From JADKIH01 sp049363815 (lineage in GTDB: Bacteria; Bacteroidota; Bacteroidia; AKYH767-A; 2013-40CM-41-45): DNA of 64,000 nucleotides. Location of the stretch: positions 24,762 to 88,761 of the forward strand of contig JBMQEM010000023.1 in NCBI GenBank assembly GCA_049363815.1, read 5' to 3'. The position numbers and the translations under genes were made by a program. The notes under the pieces were generated by a model. The model was not told the DNA's origin and did no database searches. It saw nothing but the letters and a program-made list of their open reading frames with translations. Shown piece after piece: positions 61,671 through 64,000 of the stretch (the first letter of the stretch is position 1; every line of letters starts with the position of its first letter).

Positions 61671-63791
61671 ATGAGAAAAACATTACTTCTTTGCATCGCT
61701 GTTTTTATTGCCATAACAGCTCAGGCACAATTCAAATATCCTGCGACAGCAAAACAGGATCAAAAGGATACATACTTCGGCACTGAGATCAGCGACCCTT
61801 ATCGCTGGCTGGAAGATGATCGTTCAACAGAGACCGGACAATGGGTAAAAGAACAAAATTCAGTCACAGAAAATTATTTAAAAACAATTCCTTTCAGAGA
61901 TAATTTAAAAAAACGACTTACCCAGCTTTGGAATTTCCCGAAATCGGCTTCGCCTTTTAAAGCAGGGAAAAACTATTTCGTTTATACCAACAACGGTCTG
62001 CAAAATCAATTTGTGTTAAATATCCTGAGAGGCTCTGTCACTGCAAAACCGGAAGTGTTTCTTGACCCGAATACGATGTCGACCGACGGAACTACAAACA
62101 TCGGATCACTCTCCGTTTCAAACGATGGAAAATATCTCGCTTATGCTTTCTCAAAGGCCGGCAGCGACTGGCAGGAGATCAACATAAAAAATACAATAGA
62201 CGGCGGAACTTTAACAGACAAAGTGGAATGGGTAAAGTTTTCAGGTATTGCCTGGAGAGCCGGTGGATTTTTCTATTCTCGCTACGACAAGCCTGATGAG
62301 AAAAATGTTCTCAAAGGTCAAAATCAATTCCATAAGATCTACTTCCATATTGCGGGTACTCCACAAAGCGTCGATCAATTGATCTACGAAGATAAAGAAC
62401 ACCCACTTAGAAATTTTGGCGCAGGGACAACTGATGATGAAAGATGGCTCATCATTTCAGGTTCTGAAGGTACAAGCGGAAATAATGTCGTTGTAAAAGA
62501 TATGGAAACACCAAATTCAAAATTCATAACTCTTGTTTCCGATTTTACATCTGATAATGCGGTAATAGATAATGAAGGCAGCAATTTCATGATCCTCACA
62601 AATAATAATGCCTCTCATTATAAATTGATCTCTATCGACGCAAACAACCCAACTGCCACCCCTGTTGAGATCATTCCGGAATCAAAAGATGTTCTCATCT
62701 CTGTCAGCGCCGGAAAAAATTTCCTCATCGCTCAATACATGCACAATGCTACAGGCTTGCTAAAAGTGTTTTCAAGAAAAGGTGAATTCCTCTATGATAT
62801 TCCACTTGCATCAATCGGTGCAGTTGATCAGATCTCTGCAAGTAAGAAAGACAAAACAATGTTTTACTCACTTGACTCCTACACTGCCCCATCAACTATC
62901 TATCAATTTGATCTGGACTCAAAATTACAGACAGTTTTTTTTAAACCAAAAATGGATCTGAATCTTGATGAATATGAAACGAAACAAGTATTTTATCCGA
63001 GTAAAGATGGAACAACTGTTTCAATGTTCATCTTTCACAAAAAAGGTATTGAATTGAATGGAAATAATCCGACAATGATCTTTGGTTATGGTGGATTCAA
63101 CATTCCAATGACTCCGCAGTTTAAGATCGAAAGAATGTTATTCCTTGAAAACGGCGGCATCTATGCCATTGCAAATTTACGTGGTGGCGGAGAATACGGT
63201 GAAGAATGGCATGAAGCAGGAACAAAACTAAAAAAGCAAAATACATTCGACGACTGTATTGCTGCTGCTGAATATCTGATCAAGGAAAAATATACCAATC
63301 CATCCAAACTCGCACTCAGCGGAAGATCAAATGGCGGTTTACTCGTAGGTGCAGTAATGACACAGCGTCCGGATCTTTTCAAAGTTGCCATACCGACAGT
63401 TGGTGTACTCGACATGCTTCGCTACCACAAATTTACGATCGGCTGGGCATGGAAAAGTGATTACGGCTCCAGTGAAGATGAACCGAATTTCAAAAACCTT
63501 CTTGCCTACTCTCCACTTCATAACATCAGAGAAAAAACCAATTATCCTGCAACACTTGTGATCACTGGCGATCATGACGACAGAGTTGTTCCGGCACATT
63601 CCTTCAAATTTATTTCCACACTCCAGGAAAAATACAAAGGTGATAATCCCGTAATGGTCAGAATCGATGTCAACTCCGGACATGCCTCTACTACTGCATT
63701 AGGCTCCAGCAAACCGGTAAGCAAACAGATCGATGAGCAGACGGATATATTTAGTTTCTTGATGTATAATTTGGGGATGACGGTGAAGTAA
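61671..63791 (+). CDS. Prolyl oligopeptidase (S9A family), exported
   Basis: A 706-residue serine peptidase that cuts after proline in short peptides. The signal peptide is MRKTLLLCIAVFIAITAQAQ. The propeller domain begins FKYPATAKQDQKDTYFGTEISDPYRWLED, typical of the family. The catalytic triad is Ser553 in GRSNGG, Asp637 in DHDDRVVP and His671 in NSGHAS, close to the positions of porcine prolyl oligopeptidase (554, 641, 680). Export to the periplasm is expected from the signal peptide. It stands alone, followed by a heptamer-repeat region. Confidence 0.95.
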   Translation: MRKTLLLCIAVFIAITAQAQFKYPATAKQDQKDTYFGTEISDPYRWLEDDRSTETGQWVKEQNSVTENYLKTIPFRDNLKKRLTQLWNFPKSASPFKAGKNYFVYTNNGLQNQFVLNILRGSVTAKPEVFLDPNTMSTDGTTNIGSLSVSNDGKYLAYAFSKAGSDWQEINIKNTIDGGTLTDKVEWVKFSGIAWRAGGFFYSRYDKPDEKNVLKGQNQFHKIYFHIAGTPQSVDQLIYEDKEHPLRNFGAGTTDDERWLIISGSEGTSGNNVVVKDMETPNSKFITLVSDFTSDNAVIDNEGSNFMILTNNNASHYKLISIDANNPTATPVEIIPESKDVLISVSAGKNFLIAQYMHNATGLLKVFSRKGEFLYDIPLASIGAVDQISASKKDKTMFYSLDSYTAPSTIYQFDLDSKLQTVFFKPKMDLNLDEYETKQVFYPSKDGTTVSMFIFHKKGIELNGNNPTMIFGYGGFNIPMTPQFKIERMLFLENGGIYAIANLRGGGEYGEEWHEAGTKLKKQNTFDDCIAAAEYLIKEKYTNPSKLALSGRSNGGLLVGAVMTQRPDLFKVAIPTVGVLDMLRYHKFTIGWAWKSDYGSSEDEPNFKNLLAYSPLHNIREKTNYPATLVITGDHDDRVVPAHSFKFISTLQEKYKGDNPVMVRIDVNSGHASTTALGSSKPVSKQIDEQTDIFSFLMYNLGMTVK

Positions 63792-63806
63792 TCCTGAGAC
63801 TTTGGA

Positions 63807-63887
63807 AGTCAAAAAAGGAAGGTCAGAGGTCAAAGGTCAGAGGTCACGCTACTTACTTTTAGGTTGCGTTACCTCTGACTTTTGACC
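63807..63887. repeat. Heptamer repeat of GGTCARA with inverted arm
   Basis: Units AGTCAAA, AAAGGAA, GGTCAGA, GGTCAAA, GGTCAGA, GGTCACG (63807-63848) face the inverted arm ACCTCTG, ACTTTTG, ACC (63871-63887), read on the minus strand as GGTCAAA, AGTCAGA, GGT. Downstream, 63927-63944 is an exact copy of the 18-base word at 14550-14567. Confidence 0.88.
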
Positions 63888-64000
63888 ATTATGATTCTAA
63901 CTTAACTAGTGGCTTTCGAAGCCCAACTTTATTGCCGTCAGCTTGAGCTCTCATGATTACCCACATCTTTCCTCATTTGTCGGTTAATAAATCCAATAGC

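Overview
The window looks like a chromosomal segment of a free-living Bacteroidota bacterium (Flavobacteriales, Chitinophagales or Sphingobacteriales type). Evidence: about 40% GC by eye; start sites without strong Shine-Dalgarno sequences; several promoters of the Bacteroidota form TTG-N18 to 22-TAnnTTTG; secreted proteins with type IX secretion (T9SS) sorting domains of type A (1416-4166, 19934-22081) and type B (52690-60396); FKBP lipoproteins of the GldI kind; and gene orders common in this phylum (spoT-fur-purA-TIGR02757-BatA-like-pyrC). I see no tRNA, rRNA, CRISPR array, intact insertion sequence or prophage, so this is mainly core genome with secretory and envelope functions.

Layout. 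1-5541: tyrosine/homogentisate catabolism (hmgA, cut by the left edge, and a fumarylacetoacetate hydrolase) on either side of a T9SS cargo gene. 5556-14354: stringent-response enzyme, Fur-family regulator, STAS protein, adenylosuccinate synthase, TIGR02757 protein, BatA-like membrane protein and a dihydroorotase homologue that has lost most zinc ligands. 14665-16350: low-molecular-weight phosphatase, RsmI-like methyltransferase and GNAT protein in a tight operon. 16714-22081 (minus): small lipoprotein, two FKBP lipoproteins translationally coupled to a DHH phosphoesterase, and a secreted subtilase. 22447-29295 (plus): short unknown protein, class-III aminotransferase, two-component system, PhyH-like dioxygenase, short-chain dehydrogenase and a secreted S1/P1 nuclease or phospholipase C-like protein. 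29445-34606 (minus): DinB, an interrupted Coq7-like diiron gene, ComB, GcvT, glycosyltransferase and sugar epimerase. 34712-43749: CapD-type dehydratase, thioesterase, MiaE, desaturase, GT51 transglycosylase, and a pair of membrane proteins with degenerate histidine-kinase modules. 43753-52029: ornithine aminotransferase, RlmD, NlpC/P60 peptidase, phosphoribosyltransferase, shikimate kinase, UspA-like, TerC and AsnB. 52690-60396: one giant modular surface protein. 60485-63791: two small ORFs, a structured intergenic region and a prolyl oligopeptidase.

The most unusual features are not all genes. At least eight intergenic sites carry degenerate tandem heptamers, mostly arranged as two inverted arms, and in places running into the 3' ends of genes; two further families have periods of about 9 and 10 bases. 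The 41730/42976 gene pair encodes single-pass membrane proteins whose histidine-kinase H-box histidine is replaced by Arg in one and Ser in the other; only the first keeps an ATPase domain. The Coq7-like gene is complete except for one in-frame TAA at codon 16. The pyrC homologue keeps only one of four zinc-binding histidines. The giant protein shows an apparent internal duplication of a five-module plus three-module block.

All calls come from reading the sequence; no database search was made.
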